Shown: positions 23,353 through 35,408, counted from the stretch's first letter. The stretch is DNA of 64,000 nucleotides from Poa pratensis (GCA_947311845.1 CAMZMU010000049.1:10741138-10805137), one strand, 5' to 3'. Made by a program: numbers and translations. Notes: generated by a model not told the origin, from the letters alone.

Positions 23353-26197
23353 CTAACAAGTAGTCGAGTACAGCATGTTAGTTGTTGGAATACAGAATGG
23401 AAAAGGTATCATCGAATACAAATTGAGCACACCTTGTAGATTCTGCACAACTGCCAGACAACTAATCAACTCTCTTGCGTTCCTGTGACATGCTCCCATC
23501 AACAGATCAGCAGAAACCTGCAAGGGAACAGGAAAGAGAAAGATAAGAAATACTGCAGGAATTGTACTTTTGCATTATTCAACCAGCTGAATTTAAGGGG
23601 CCTCGGACCCTCGGTTAATTGACACATCAGCTGATTCTAACCAACCATAATCACACATTTAGCGTTTTTTCTAGCCTTTATCCTTATATACAAGCACGTA
23701 TTGCGTTTTCTATTTTAGAGTAACAAAAAGTTGAGTAACCAAGTGGAGGGGAAGACCGTACATAAATGGCAACCCAAACCTGGAAAAGAACCGGGAAACG
23801 TAAAAATGAAAATGTCTAGAAAGGTGGTACCTCAGCATGTACAGCTCCTGCAACTCCTAGTTCATCAGATGTATCAGTGGCATAACTCCAAATGTTCACC
23901 TGCAGAACAAGTATTCATACAGAAGTACAGAAAGTCAACCATCGAATTCTCAGTTTTCCTAGTCCAAGAATATCTCAGGAGATACCAAAGCAAGAGTGAG
24001 GGACTATACTACTTCAGCATCCTTCCAAGAAATAAACTCTACATGTCCTAGAAAGGTCGTACCTGAGCATTGACTGCTCCTGGAACTGCTAACTGTTCAC
24101 CTGTTTCAGTATACATTTGGTGCAACGGCTCCTGATTCCAGATGTTGATCTGCAAGTATTCATGCAGAAGTACAATGAGTTATCCATCGAACTCTCCAGA
24201 CCACGTATATAAATCACTCGACTTTGAGACAGACACCTCAAGATCTCTTTTTGCAAGAAAATGGCTGTTCCATTAAAAAGCATTCATACAAGCAACGTGA
24301 CCATGTTAAAATGAACAGGACACCAAAAAGTGATCTCAGTACAAACCATAGGAAGAGTGAAGACCTACACTACTTCAACATCCTTCCAAGAAAATAAACT
24401 CCACATCTCCTTGTGAGGAAACTAGTATGTGCTAGAAAGGTGATACCTCGGTATTGGCTGCTCCTGAAATTGCCAACTCTTCACCTGTTTCGGTATCCAT
24501 TTGGTGCAACAACTCCTGATTACAGATGTTGATCTGCAAGTATTCATGCAGAAGTACAATGTCAATGAGTTACCCATCAAATCTCAAGACCACATATATA
24601 AATCACTCGACTTTGAGACTGACGCCTCAACAAGTCTTTTGCAAGAAAATGGCTGTTCCATGAAAAAATCATTCACACAAGCTACGAGCCTACGACCATG
24701 TTAAAATGCACAGGAAACCAAAAGGTGATCTCAGTAGAAATCATAGGAAGAGTGAGGAGCTACACTACTTCAGCATCCTTCCAAGAAAATAAACTCTACA
24801 TCTTCATCAGATGTTTCAGCACCAATTTCATGCAACTGCTCATGATTAGCATAACTCCAAATGTTGACCAGCAGAAAAAGTATTCATTCAGAAGTACACT
24901 AAGTCAGCCATCGAATTCTCAGTTTTCCTAGTCCAAGAATATCTCAGTACAAACCATAGGAAGAGTGAAGACCTACACTACTTCAGCATCCTTCCAAGAA
25001 AATAAACTCCACATGTCCTGGTGAGGAAACTAGTCTGTTCTAGAAAGGTGGTACCTCGGTATTGGCTCCTCCTGAAATTGCTAACTCTTCACCTGTTTCA
25101 GTATCAATTTGGTGCAACAGCTCCTGATTCCACATGTTGATCTGCAAGTATTCATGCAGAAGTACAACCAGTTATCCATCAAACACTCAAGACCAAATAT
25201 ATAAATCACTTGATTTTGAGAATGACACCTTAACATCTGTTCTACAAGAAAATGGCCGTTCCATTAAAAAGCATTCACACAAGCTACGACCATGTTAAAA
25301 TGCACAGGAAAGCAAAAGGTGATCTCAGTAGAAATCATAGGAAGACTGGCTGACTCACTTTTGAAGGATCGGTTCCAGATTCTCCTTGCGTTTCCAGAAC
25401 ACTGGATCAAAGACAACCTACAAGATCGGATTCAGTCAGACACGTCGTTTTGCGTGACTCCACGACCATGAACAAGAAAGGATAAAAACGCACAATGCTG
25501 TCGCTTGCTTCATCCTCTGGGGAGCACTCCTCGCTAGTAGCACCAACAATCCATCCGCGGCATCCCCACGTTCCTACAACCAGATCTATAAGGCCGAGGG
25601 GTCGAGCAAACCTTCGACTTCCATGTCCGCAAGGCCCGGCGACAAATGGTGATGCCTGGACGACGATAAGGACGCCACGTGCAGAAGAAAGCATCCATCG
25701 AGCACCCGGTCCAGGGCCGTCAGATCCAGGGCCTCCAGGTCCCAGCAGAGGACCTCCCGGTCCCGGAGGCCGCTGCCGCTCCGCAAGAACGCGGGGCAAT
25801 GTGTAGAAGAACAGAGCTGTCGCTCCCGCCATCGCAAGAACCGCCAATATGTGGCGCACCTCGAATCTTCTCACCACCTCCGCCTCCCGGTTGAAGCGTA
25901 CGGGATGATAGGTCTCCCATCCCAGTGGTCGGTCGACCACGGCACCGGAACCCATGAGAAATCGGATGAAATCCTCGGAGATAAAGATGGTAGGGAGGTA
26001 GATGGGCTCGCGGAAAATAATCCCGGGGCCCCGTCGTCCCTGATGACGAAGAACCTCTGACCTGTAGGCGCAGACCGGCGACGGCGTGGGCGGGGCGTCT
26101 GCAAGATGTTGTCGCCGAGCCCAATTGCGACCCGCCGGAACTCATCCAAGAGGGTGGGGTGCCTGAGGTACGACGCAACTCTCGACACGGACGCCAT
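23353..26197 (-). CDS. Multi-exon gene with tandemly repeated exons, product unknown
   Basis: Predicted minus-strand exons are 26197-25612, 25401-25359, 25141-25055, 24533-24447, 24149-24063, 23899-23831 and 23517-23353 (stop at 23355-23353). All introns have GT..AG ends, and from the third exon on every junction is phase 0. Exon 1 begins MASVSRVASYLRHPTLLDEF and includes a probable membrane span (HILAVLAMAGATALFFYTL) followed by a Pro/Gly-rich stretch. Exon 1 needs one extra base near the GGGGCCCCGGG tract (about 26025) to keep one frame, and with it the total is about 374 codons. Exons 3-5 are diverged copies of one 29-codon unit (pattern INxWNQExLHQ...TETGEELA). The last exon reads VSADLLMGACHRNARELISC onward. 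I recognise no family. The phase consistency across seven exons is the main support; the exon-1 to exon-2 junction is the least certain. Confidence 0.55.
23831..25141 (-). repeat. Tandem array of duplicated exon-intron units
   Basis: Three 87-bp exon copies (25055-25141, 24447-24533, 24063-24149) share most positions and carry conserved CAG acceptors and GAG/CAG|GTA donors. A shorter related 69-bp exon is at 23831-23899. A fifth, broken copy at about 24800-24873 has CTG instead of CAG at its acceptor and has lost its donor end through a deletion. The intron text between copies is also duplicated (for example CTACTTCAGCATCCTTCCAA near 24020, 24780 and 24985), so whole exon-intron blocks were copied. 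Confidence 0.8.
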
Positions 26198-26399
26198 TGG
26201 AGGCGCCGGGAGGAGGAGAAGGTCGTGAGACGGTGGGAGCGAGGTGGGGACGGCGGGGGGAAAGACGGTGGGAGCGGAGGGGAAGAAGAGAGGGAAGGGG
26301 AAAATATTGGGGAAGGTGCGACGGCCGGCGAGAGGGAGAGGGCCGGAGAAAATGCCCGGCCCGCAGTGTGGAGGCCCGTCTACGGCCCACGTTGCGAAT

Positions 26400-27880
26400 G
26401 AGCAGTGCTGAGCGTCCCGGGATCTTGGCCGAAAATCCCCGGGCTCCTCCTGCTGACACATGTCCCCATTTTTCCTGCCAAATCCCGCTTTTTCTACCAT
26501 GTATTAGCAAATAATAGCCCCTTTTTTCTTCTATGTAGTAAAAACAGTTCGCTCACAAAACAAAAAAAGAAAAAGACTGATTTCGTTGGAGATCTCGTAG
26601 CAACAAAAATGTGCTACTGTAGCAAAATCAACTTCACCAGAGACATCGCCGGAGACGACGCTCGCCGGATACATCGCCGAACAGCTCACCAAAGACATCT
26701 AGCAAAATCTTTATTCAATTGTAGCAAAACCACATAATTATGATAGCAACAAAATTGATATATTGCAGCATCGTAGCAAAAAAATTGTTCCGACGACGTC
26801 CTTTGATGAGACTTATGATGCAAAACAACATAAAAAATGTAGCAAAAAATATTTATTTGCATGATCTAGTAGCACCGATGAACTACCGCCTTCTAACCTT
26901 TGGCAGCATCTTCCGTAGAAAAAAATGCATCATGTGAAGATTTTTTTGCTACATACTTATGTGAATTTGAATCAAAAGAATAAAATTTCTGCTACAATGA
27001 ACATTCTGAAGAAATGCTCATATAAAAATCCCCCAGGAAAATTTGCTACAAACATTATGTCGATTTGCACCATGTGAAGAGGAAATTGCTACAATATGTT
27101 TTTGGATTTGCATCAAATGGGGAAATTGTTTGCTACAAAACTTACAAAAATTTGCACCGCACGAGCAAAAAAGAAAGAAGAAGAAATGCTCTCACACCCG
27201 CACGCGCAGCTCGCCGACGTTGCTTCTCTCAAATCTCCGCAACCGGTGTCGCCCCCATGACGAACAACAAGAGCAGATGGGAGGAGGACGGTGCGAGGCC
27301 AGAGCAGGTGACGGCGAGCTCGAACTGGCGGCTGCGGCAGTCAGCATCCCACTCGAGCACGACGAGCGCGAGCGACCCGCCACGGACGTAGGCGGTGGCG
27401 CAACCTAAGCGAAGGCGCGGCGGCAGCAGCTGACTGGGGGGCGGCGGCGCAGCCCAGGCGAAGCGCTGCGGCAGGATCCAGGGGAGGAAACCAGCAGAGG
27501 GATGTGGAGGACGGAGCGGTCGTCCTTGAGTCTGTCGAGGAGGGAGCATCGCCGCCGGCGGTCGGTGCAGGTGGCGTTCGCGCTGGAGGAGGCCGATGCG
27601 GAGCTCGACGCTGGGGCGGGTGAGGGCGCGGCGGAGCTGGTCGCTAGGGCGAACGAGGGCGCGGTGCCGCCGAACACCGGCGGACGAGGGGATGACGACG
27701 ATGTTGTGCAACTCCTGCCGAGAGCCATGGAGGACAGGGAGAAAGGAAGGGATAACAAAAAGAAAACGTGGGTGGGCCCAATGGAGGACTTTTCTTCCAC
27801 TAGAAACTGGATAGGTTGTGCGTGGAGCGTGCGTGGGATCAAGTCGTGTGATCCCCCGGGGGATAACCAGGCGTTTTCTT
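26400..27880. other. GCTACAA-rich A/T block followed by a CpG-rich block
   Basis: 26530-27180 is A/T-rich with many copies of GTAGCAAAA and TTGCTACAA, like the non-coding arms of some grass DNA transposons. 27190-27760 is abruptly GC-rich with overlapping open frames on both strands, which in GC-rich DNA proves little. A minus-strand ATG at 27729 starts MALGRSCTTSSSSPRPPVFG. The juxtaposition suggests another gene-capturing transposon, but no terminal repeats were defined. Confidence 0.3.
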
Positions 27881-27899
27881 TGTGAATCCTAGAAAAACG

Positions 27900-28070
27900 A
27901 GAAAGTCCCTGAGTCTTGCTGGCTAGCGCATGAGTTGTTGAGCTAGCCAGCCAGGGTTCGAGCCTGACCTCCTCCTATTAAAAATCTGGTCCCTAGTTCC
28001 TCCTAGGCCCAGCTCATTTTTTAATCCTAGAAAAACGCGTTGCAGCTAGCGTGTTCATTCCCCTAAAAAA
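27900..28070 (+). repeat. Possible tRNA-derived SINE
   Basis: GGTTCGAGCCT at about 27955 matches the polymerase III B-box consensus, and TGGCTAGCGCATG about 30 bases before it is A-box-like. The segment contains a GCTAGC-rich inverted pair (GCTGGCTAGC / GAGCTAGCCAGC). A/T-rich text follows. The call rests on the two boxes only. Confidence 0.35.
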
Positions 28071-28799
28071 ACTAGCGTGTTCATTTGATTTTTTTAATTA
28101 TCATTGACCATGTTTTTCCTTCCGTATGAATGATCCCTTGGGGTTTTCTCTCGACCATCACATTAATATCCTAAGCTATTCTGTAGGAGTGAGATTTTCT
28201 CTTTTCTTCCTCTAATTATGAGCTGATCATGTCCTTGTCATTTGTTCGGGCTGATCCCGGGGGTAGCTAGTCTATCTTCCTAGGTGATATGTTTCAAACA
28301 TATCTATAATTTTGATGTTTAATGCTTGTTTTATAACAAATGCTACATGTTTCATTTACATTATATAACATTTTTATGCATTTTCTGTGACTAACCTATT
28401 AACAAGATGCCACTGTGTCAGTTCCTTTTTTCTGATGTCTTTTTGTTTCAGAAAAGCTAGTCGGGAAATATTCTCGGAATTGGACGATATTTTACGAGAA
28501 TAAGTTTTACGAAGATACCAAGACGAGGTCCAAAGAGCAACCAAGGAGGCGACCCAGAGGACCCAGACGCCACCTCGACGTGCCAAAAGGTGGGGTCGCA
28601 CCGGGTGGTCGTCTTGTTCCCTTGGGTGGCCGCTCACGCCGTCCTTCCGCCTATATATTCTCCTTGTCGCGAAAATCCTAATTACCCGATAAAAATCCAC
28701 GAAAAGTTCCGTAGCCGCCGTCGTTGCCAACCCTAGTTCGGGAGGGTTCTCGAGCTCTTCTCGGCACCCTGCCGGAGGGGAGATCATCACCGGAGGGCT

Positions 28800-30413
28800 T
28801 GATGGCGTGTTAATGGTAGAGTGTTTTATTACTTCCCAGTAACAGCACCAGAAGATCTGCTTGTTGACCGTGACAACACACGTTCGTTGGGAGACCCCAA
28901 GAGAAAGGTATGATGTAGTGCTGCAGCAGTTTTCCCTTGAAATATGACCAAGGTTTATCGAACCAGGAGGACACGGAGGTTCTTCAGAAGGTTGTCAGCG
29001 GCGCAACTGACGTGGAATCTGCACACAACACAAGCAAACTATTTTGCCCCAACGAAACAGAGAGGTTGTCAATCTCTCCGGCTTGTTGAAAACAAAGGAA
29101 TAAACGTATTATGTGGAAAACAGTAATGAATGCAGAAAGTAACAGAGAACAAATGATTGCAGTTGGTGGTTTTATCAGTATGAGGAAGTGGACCGGGGTC
29201 CACAGTTCACTAGTGGTGTCTCTCCATAAAAGATAACTAACATGTTGGGTAAACAAATTACAGCTGGGCAATTGACAAATAGAGAGTACATGACAATGCA
29301 ATATATGACAAGATGTTCATTATGAGATTTAATTGGGCATTACAACGAAGTACATAGACTTGCTATCCAACGCATCTATGACTAAATAATCCACCTTCAG
29401 GTTAGCATCCGCATCCCTTCCAGTATTAAGTTGCAAACAACAGATTATTGCATGAAGTAAAGTGTGTAATGTAAACAATGCAAATGACATGTAGACACTG
29501 TATTTTTTTATCCCTAGTGGCAACAGCACATCCACAACCTTAGTCGTTTCTGTCATCTCGAGCCCAGATTATTGGAGGCATGAACACACTATCTAGCATA
29601 AATACTCCCTCTTGAAGTTACAAGCATCTACTTGGCCAAAGCATCTACTAGCAACGGAGAGCATGCAAGATCATAAACAACATAAATAGATAGATTGATA
29701 AACAATTTGCTCATAGTATCAATATTCATCGGATCCCAACAAACACAATATGTAGCATTACAATAAGATGATCTTGATCATGTTAGGCAGCTCACAAGAT
29801 CTAAACATGGAGGTACAAGGTGGAGAGACAACCATCTAGCTACTGCAATGGACCCGTAGTCCAAGGATGAACTACTCACGCATTACTCCGGAGGCAGGCA
29901 TGGCGATGTAGAGCCCTCCGGTGATGATCTCCCCTCCAGCAGGGTGCCGGGAAGAGTTTCAGAACCCTCCCGATCTAGGGTTGACGACGGCGGCGGTGAC
30001 GGAACTTTTCGTGGAATATGATCGGTGTTTTTAGTGTTGTCGGGTCGGGAATATATAGGCGAAAGGGCGGCGTAAGGGGGCCCACGCCAACCCTCGGTGC
30101 GCCTGGCATGTGGGCCGCGCCCTAGGGTGGCGTGGCCACCTCCTGGCTCTTCTCCGTCTCCCCTTTGGACTCCGTGATCGTGTCGGTGAAATATGTACGC
30201 CCGTTGATTTTGTCCAATTCGAGAATATTTTGCGACTAGCTTTTCTGAAAGAGAAAAACAGCAGAAAACAGGAACTGGCACTTCGGCATCTTGTTAATAG
30301 GTTAGTCCCAGAAAATGCATAAAAAAATGCTATGAAGTGTAAAAAAACATGTAGCAATTGGTATAATAACAGCATGGAACATCAAAAATTATAGATACGT
30401 TTGAGACGTATCA
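28800..30413 (-). repeat. 3' LTR of the pol-less Gypsy element
   Basis: It starts TGATGGCGTGTTA and ends GAGACGTATCA in plus orientation, 1614 bp, and aligns with 35614-37236 with scattered differences. The adjoining 30414-30430 reads CTAAGCTTGGGGATGCT on the minus strand, the expected polypurine tract. Confidence 0.9.
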
Positions 30414-32638
30414 AGCATCCCCAAGCTTAGTTCCTGCTCGTCCTCGAGTAGGTAAACGATAAAAACAACATAATTTTTGAAGTGACATGCTACCAACATA
30501 ATCTTGATCAAATAGTAATGCAAAGCACATGAACTGAATGAAGTGATCCAAGTCAATGGTCTATAGTTTGCTAACAAGTAAACAAGGAGTAAACAAAATG
30601 AATCATACAAGTGCAAACTTTCATGAATAATACTTTGGAGACAATGGAGCTATAAGAGTTTGCATAAAAGTTAGCTCACAAAGCAATAGATTCTAAATGA
30701 AAATGTTTAACTAACACAAAGGAAGATTTAGTTTCAGCACTGGCTTCAAATTTAACATATTTATCTCGTGGATATTGTCAAGGCAAAGTAATGCAATAGT
30801 CAAACATATCATTATATAACAACTGTTGTACCAAAGTTGACACTAGTGTTTGCTTGTGGAGATAGAAAGAAGTAGGAAAACTGACTCAACAATAATGTAA
30901 AAGAAAGGCCCTTCGTAGAGGGAAGCAGGGATTAAATCATGTGCTAGAGCTTTTTAAGTTTTTGAAAACATATAGAGAGTATAAAAATATATTTTGAGAG
31001 GTGTGTGTTAGTGGTCAACGAATCAGTAAATAGACAATACTTTAAGTCACAAGTTAACCAGACCTTACAAGAGCGGCTCCCATGAAGGACGTTATTTCTA
31101 CCAGCGGGTAGATCATTCCTCGTTCTTTTTGTTTACACACTTATGAACATTGTTTGACTGATTTCTCAGGGGCAAAAAGATGTGAAGAGAATTAATGGTT
31201 AAAGTTGTAATTAATTGGGACTGGGCACCCCGTTGCCAGCTCTTTTTGCAAAATTATTGGATAAGCGGATGCATATGCACTAGTCCAGGTGTAAAGTCTG
31301 ATCAACAAGTGAAATAAAGACCATCTACCCACATCCTCATGAGCTTGTAAACAGTGACACAAAAAGGAGTCGTAACAGTTTTGAATATTTTAAAGGTAGC
31401 ACATGAAAAATTTACTTGGAGTGGCAGAAAAATACCACATAATAGGTAGTTATGGTGGACACAGATGGCATGGATTTTGGCTCAATGGTTTTGGATGCAC
31501 AAGCAGCATTCCCGCTTAGTACAGAGTTTAGGCTAGCAAGGTTATTTAAGCAAACACAGACTGTCAACCGGTACAGCAAGAACTTATATAAAAAACATGC
31601 TTGAAAAATCATATGACTCCACATTGTCTTACTTGTTAACAAACCTTTCACTAGAAAATATCTAGACTTTGGAACTACCAATGATACAAATCAAATATCA
31701 ACAAGCTTTACAGTAGTTCTTCACTAATAGTTTTACTTACATGATGCACAAGTTTAAACATTACTTACTTGGTAACTCAAAACAATTGGCAAGTATAAAA
31801 TTACTCAAGACAGTGATCTACAAGACTTATGTAAGTATTTTATACCACTACCACATGCATAGTATTTTCTGTTCCAACCAAACACCAATCAACTTATTTG
31901 AACAACTCTCCAAACAAATATAAGTGAATCAAGAGAGTACTTTCTTCAAAAAAAACTAATAGCTCTGACAAGAGATATATGAAAACAGAGAGCTAGAAGC
32001 TTTAGCAGTAGCTAGACAAGAATACTCAACAAATATAAGTGAAGCACAAGAGTATTTCAATGAAAAAGCGGAGCGTGTCTCTCTCATAAACAAGAGTGCT
32101 AGGATCCAACAAGTATAGAGCAGCAAACAAAACAAAAACAAACTGAAAACAAAAGCACACTGACGCTCCAAGAAAAGCACATATAATGTGAAGAAATAAA
32201 AATATAGTCTCACTAGAGATGACCTGATAGTTTGTTGATGAAGAAGGGGATGCCTTGGGCATTCCCAAGCTTAGACGCTTGAGTCTTCTTGAATATATTG
32301 GGGAGATCCATGAGAGCTTCCCCAAGCTTAAGCTTTTCACTCTTCTTGATCTTATAATATCATCCTCCTCTCTTAACACTTGAAAACTTTCTTCACATCA
32401 AAACTCAACATTTTTCTCATTAGCGTGTTAGTGCATCAAAACAAATAATCTTACTTGGTTCTGTAAGGACACAAATTCATAAGCAATTTCAAACATTAGC
32501 TACTGTTACTAGGCTTAAGTGAAGCTCTTCCACCATAAAGAAACTCACTCAACACTTGTAAAAGAGAGAATGCAAAATAAAGACAGAATATGTCAAAACC
32601 TGAACAGTCTGTAAAGACGATTTTTGTCGGGACACTTA

Positions 32639-32965
32639 GGGCATGTACAATGGTAGAGAAGGCTGGTCTTCTCTTAGCCCTCTACGTCACTTAGAGAAGG
32701 CAATAAATAGTAGTCCTACAATGCGTTATCTCTTATTTTCATGTCTAGCAATTAATGAGAACTAAATAAATTTATAAAGAAATTATGTTAATAAGGGAGA
32801 GCATATGGTACAATGGACAAAATAGCCTTCTCTTAATTTTTAAGAGATCATCCCTTAGCTAAGGGAAGACAACCCTCTCTCTCTTCATTCTCTTTCCTCC
32901 AACTAAGCAAATATCCGACGTGGCATCTCTAAGGGAATGCTGACATCACCGCATTGTACATGCCC
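32639..32965. mobile_element. Tourist-type MITE, 327 bp
   Basis: Perfect 14-bp terminal inverted repeats (GGGCATGTACAATG / CATTGTACATGCCC) are flanked by TTA on both sides (32636-32638, 32966-32968), as for PIF/Harbinger-related Tourist elements. It lies in the non-coding part of the Gypsy element, so it inserted after that element formed or was carried by it. No ORF. Confidence 0.9.
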
Positions 32966-33255
32966 TTACGTCGCTTAAATCGCAAAACCTTTAGTCGTAC
33001 GAAAGTTGCGTACATATCTCAGGAACACGCACAAAAATTGGCAGATTTTTTAAATTTTGTTGATTTTCTACGGCGAGAAACGGTGATGTTCCAGAAATCT
33101 GTTCCTGTGCAGTAATCCAAATATAGGTACCATCTTGTCATAAGAGACTTTTCTTGGCACAACAAAACAACAAATAAAAGATACAAAGAGTTGTTACAGA
33201 AGTAAACAAGCTCCTTGACACAAAAAACAAAAATAACAGAAAGTAAAAACAATGG

Positions 33256-33300
33256 GTTGCCTCCCATAAGCTTCTCTTTAATGCCTTTTAGCTAGGCATG
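33256..33300 (-). other. Conserved post-protease GGGAGGCAAC motif, element 2
   Basis: GTTGCCTCCCATAAGCTTCT followed by TAGCTAGGCATG on the plus strand lies directly after the protease stop. It matches 2291-2339 of the first Gypsy element in order and position. Confidence 0.6.
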
Positions 33301-33309
33301 AAACATGAA

Positions 33310-34458
33310 TCAAGTATTGTCAAGACCAAAAACATCAACATTATAACTTGCCCTAACAATAGTATCAAAAGGGTGTTTCATCCTTCTTCTAGGGAAGTGT
33401 TCCATACCTTTCCTGAGTGGGAATTGAAATTTTATATTCCCCTCTTTCATATCAATAACAGCACCAACAGTTCTAAGAAAAGGTCTTCCCAACACAATAG
33501 GACAAGAAGGATTGCATTCAATATCCAAAACCACAAAATCAACAGGGACAAGGTTATTGTTAACCATAATAAGAACATTATCAACTCTCCCCAAAGGTTT
33601 CTTCATAGAAGAATCAGCAAAGTGAACATCCAAATAACATTTTTCCAAAGGTGCAAGATCAAGGATATCATAAAGCTTTTTAGGCATAACAGAAATACTA
33701 GCACCAAGATCACACAAAGCATTGCAATCAAAATCATTCACTTTCATTTTAATGATGGGCTCCCAACCATCATCTAACTTCCTAGGGATAGAAGCTTCAC
33801 GTTTTAATTTCTCTTCCCTAGCATGCATGAGAGCATTGATGATATGTTTAGTAAAAGCCATATTTATTTCACTAGCCTTAGGACTCTTAGCTAGCTTTTG
33901 CAAGAACATAATGACTTCAGTTATATTACAACCATCAAAATCAAAATTATTATCATCAAAGGTAATGGAACCATTATCTCCTACACTCCTAAAAATTTCA
34001 GCACTTTTATCAGGAGCAATTTTAGTGCTATCAGGCAGTTTAAAGCTTTTTGCAGCAGAAGTGGAGACATTTCCAACACCAATTATCTTTCCATTAACAG
34101 TAGGAGGTTTACTAGCACTTGAGGTATCAACATTTTCAGTAGTAAAAATAGTGCAAACTCTAGCCACACTATTCTGTTTAGCAATTTCAGCTTCTTTTTC
34201 CTCTCTTTCCCATCTATCATGCAACTCAGCTAGCATTCTTATATTGTTATCAATTTTAACTTGTATAGCATTGAGAGTTTTGCTCTCTTTAACATCATGA
34301 GGCAGCACCTTTATTTTTAAGAAATCAACATCATGAACAAGACTATCAACCTTAGCAGCAAGAATATCAATTTTTCCTAGCTTTTCCTCAACAGTTTTAT
34401 TGAAAGTAGTTTGTGTGCTAATAAAATCCTTAAGCATAACTTCAAGATCAGAGGGCAC
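33310..34458 (-). CDS. Retropepsin-like protease ORF of the pol-less Gypsy element
   Basis: This is a 382-residue open frame. Residues 1-130 or so are Lys/Asp/Glu-rich linker. The protease motif LCDLGASISVMPKKLYDIL lies near residue 248 and IVLGRPFLRTVGAVIDM near residue 332. The ORF stops soon after MEHFPRRR instead of running into a reverse transcriptase. Between gag (stop at 34599) and this ORF, an Asn/Tyr-rich stretch (34460-34600) reads through in shifted frames, so gag and protease were probably one polyprotein before small breaks. No zinc knuckle was seen. Confidence 0.8.
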   Translation of the reverse strand: MPSDLEVMLKDFISTQTTFNKTVEEKLGKIDILAAKVDSLVHDVDFLKIKVLPHDVKESKTLNAIQVKIDNNIRMLAELHDRWEREEKEAEIAKQNSVARVCTIFTTENVDTSSASKPPTVNGKIIGVGNVSTSAAKSFKLPDSTKIAPDKSAEIFRSVGDNGSITFDDNNFDFDGCNITEVIMFLQKLAKSPKASEINMAFTKHIINALMHAREEKLKREASIPRKLDDGWEPIIKMKVNDFDCNALCDLGASISVMPKKLYDILDLAPLEKCYLDVHFADSSMKKPLGRVDNVLIMVNNNLVPVDFVVLDIECNPSCPIVLGRPFLRTVGAVIDMKEGNIKFQFPLRKGMEHFPRRRMKHPFDTIVRASYNVDVFGLDNT

Positions 34459-34598
34459 ACTCTATTATTTTGTAGGAATTACCATAAGAATTACCATAAG
34501 CATTGCTACCATTAGAAGGATATGGCCTATAGTTGCTATTACCAAAATTATTCCTGTAGGCATTGTTGTTGAAGTTATTATTTTTAATGAAGTTCACA

Positions 34599-35408
34599 TC
34601 AACATTCTTCTTGTGCAACCAATGAAGCTAAAGGAACATTATTTGGATCAATAGTAGCATGACCATTCGAAAGCATAGACATAATGGCATCAACCTTATC
34701 ATTCAAAGAGGAGATCTCCTCAACAGAATTTACCTTCTTACCTGTTGGAGTTCTTTCGGTGTGCCATTCAGAATAGTTTACCATCATATCATCAAGAAGC
34801 TTTGTTGCAGCACCCAAAGTGATGGACATAAAGGTCCCTCCAGCAGCTGAATCCAATAAATTCCTTGAAGAAAAATTCAATCCTGCATAAAAGGTTTGAA
34901 TAATCATCCAAGTAGTCAGTCCATGAGTGGGACAATTCTTAACCAATGATTTCATTCTTTCCCAAGCTTGGGCAACATGCTCATTATCAAATTGCTTAAA
35001 GTTCATAATGCCACTTCTCAAAGATATGATTTTAGCAGGAGGATAATATTTTCCAATGAAAGCATCTTTACACTTAGTCCAAGAATCAATACTATTTCTA
35101 GGCAAAGATAGCAACCATTCTTTAGCTCTTCCTCTCAAGGAGAAAGGAAATAATTTCAGTTTAATAATATCACCCTCTACCTCTTTATACTTTTGCATAT
35201 CACATAGCTCAACAAAATTATTAAGGTGAGCAGCAGCATCATCAGTACTAACACCAGAAAATTGCTCTTTCATAACAAGATTTAACAGTGCAGGTTTAAT
35301 TTCATAGAACTCTGCTGTGGTAGCAGGAGGAGCAATAGGTGTGCATATGAAATCATTGTTGTTTGTGCTAGTGAAGTCACACAACTTAGTGTTTTCAGGA
35401 TTACTCAT
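34599..35408 (-). CDS. Gag (retrotransposon gag domain) of the pol-less Gypsy element
   Basis: The ATG at 35408 starts MSNPENTKLCDF, 176 bases after the primer site. The domain text LFPFSLRGRAKEWLLSLPRN (about residues 97-116) with FIGKYYPPAKI after it is the conserved core of plant Gypsy gag (Retrotrans_gag family), which forms the particle. The ORF closes after 269 residues at VAQEEC, shortly before the protease ORF. The frame also extends upstream of the ATG to 35594, into the leader beside the primer site. Confidence 0.85.
   Translation of the reverse strand: MSNPENTKLCDFTSTNNNDFICTPIAPPATTAEFYEIKPALLNLVMKEQFSGVSTDDAAAHLNNFVELCDMQKYKEVEGDIIKLKLFPFSLRGRAKEWLLSLPRNSIDSWTKCKDAFIGKYYPPAKIISLRSGIMNFKQFDNEHVAQAWERMKSLVKNCPTHGLTTWMIIQTFYAGLNFSSRNLLDSAAGGTFMSITLGAATKLLDDMMVNYSEWHTERTPTGKKVNSVEEISSLNDKVDAIMSMLSNGHATIDPNNVPLASLVAQEEC

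Noticed and set aside
25871..26500. 209-codon minus-strand frame starting at 26500
   Set aside because: The part before 26197 is Pro/Ser-rich leader-like text; the MASVS start at 26197 fits the gene model better, and the frame after about 26025 is replaced by another.
27944..27965. Functional tRNA gene at the B-box match
   Set aside because: No cloverleaf can be drawn around it; only the promoter boxes are present, so a SINE is more likely.
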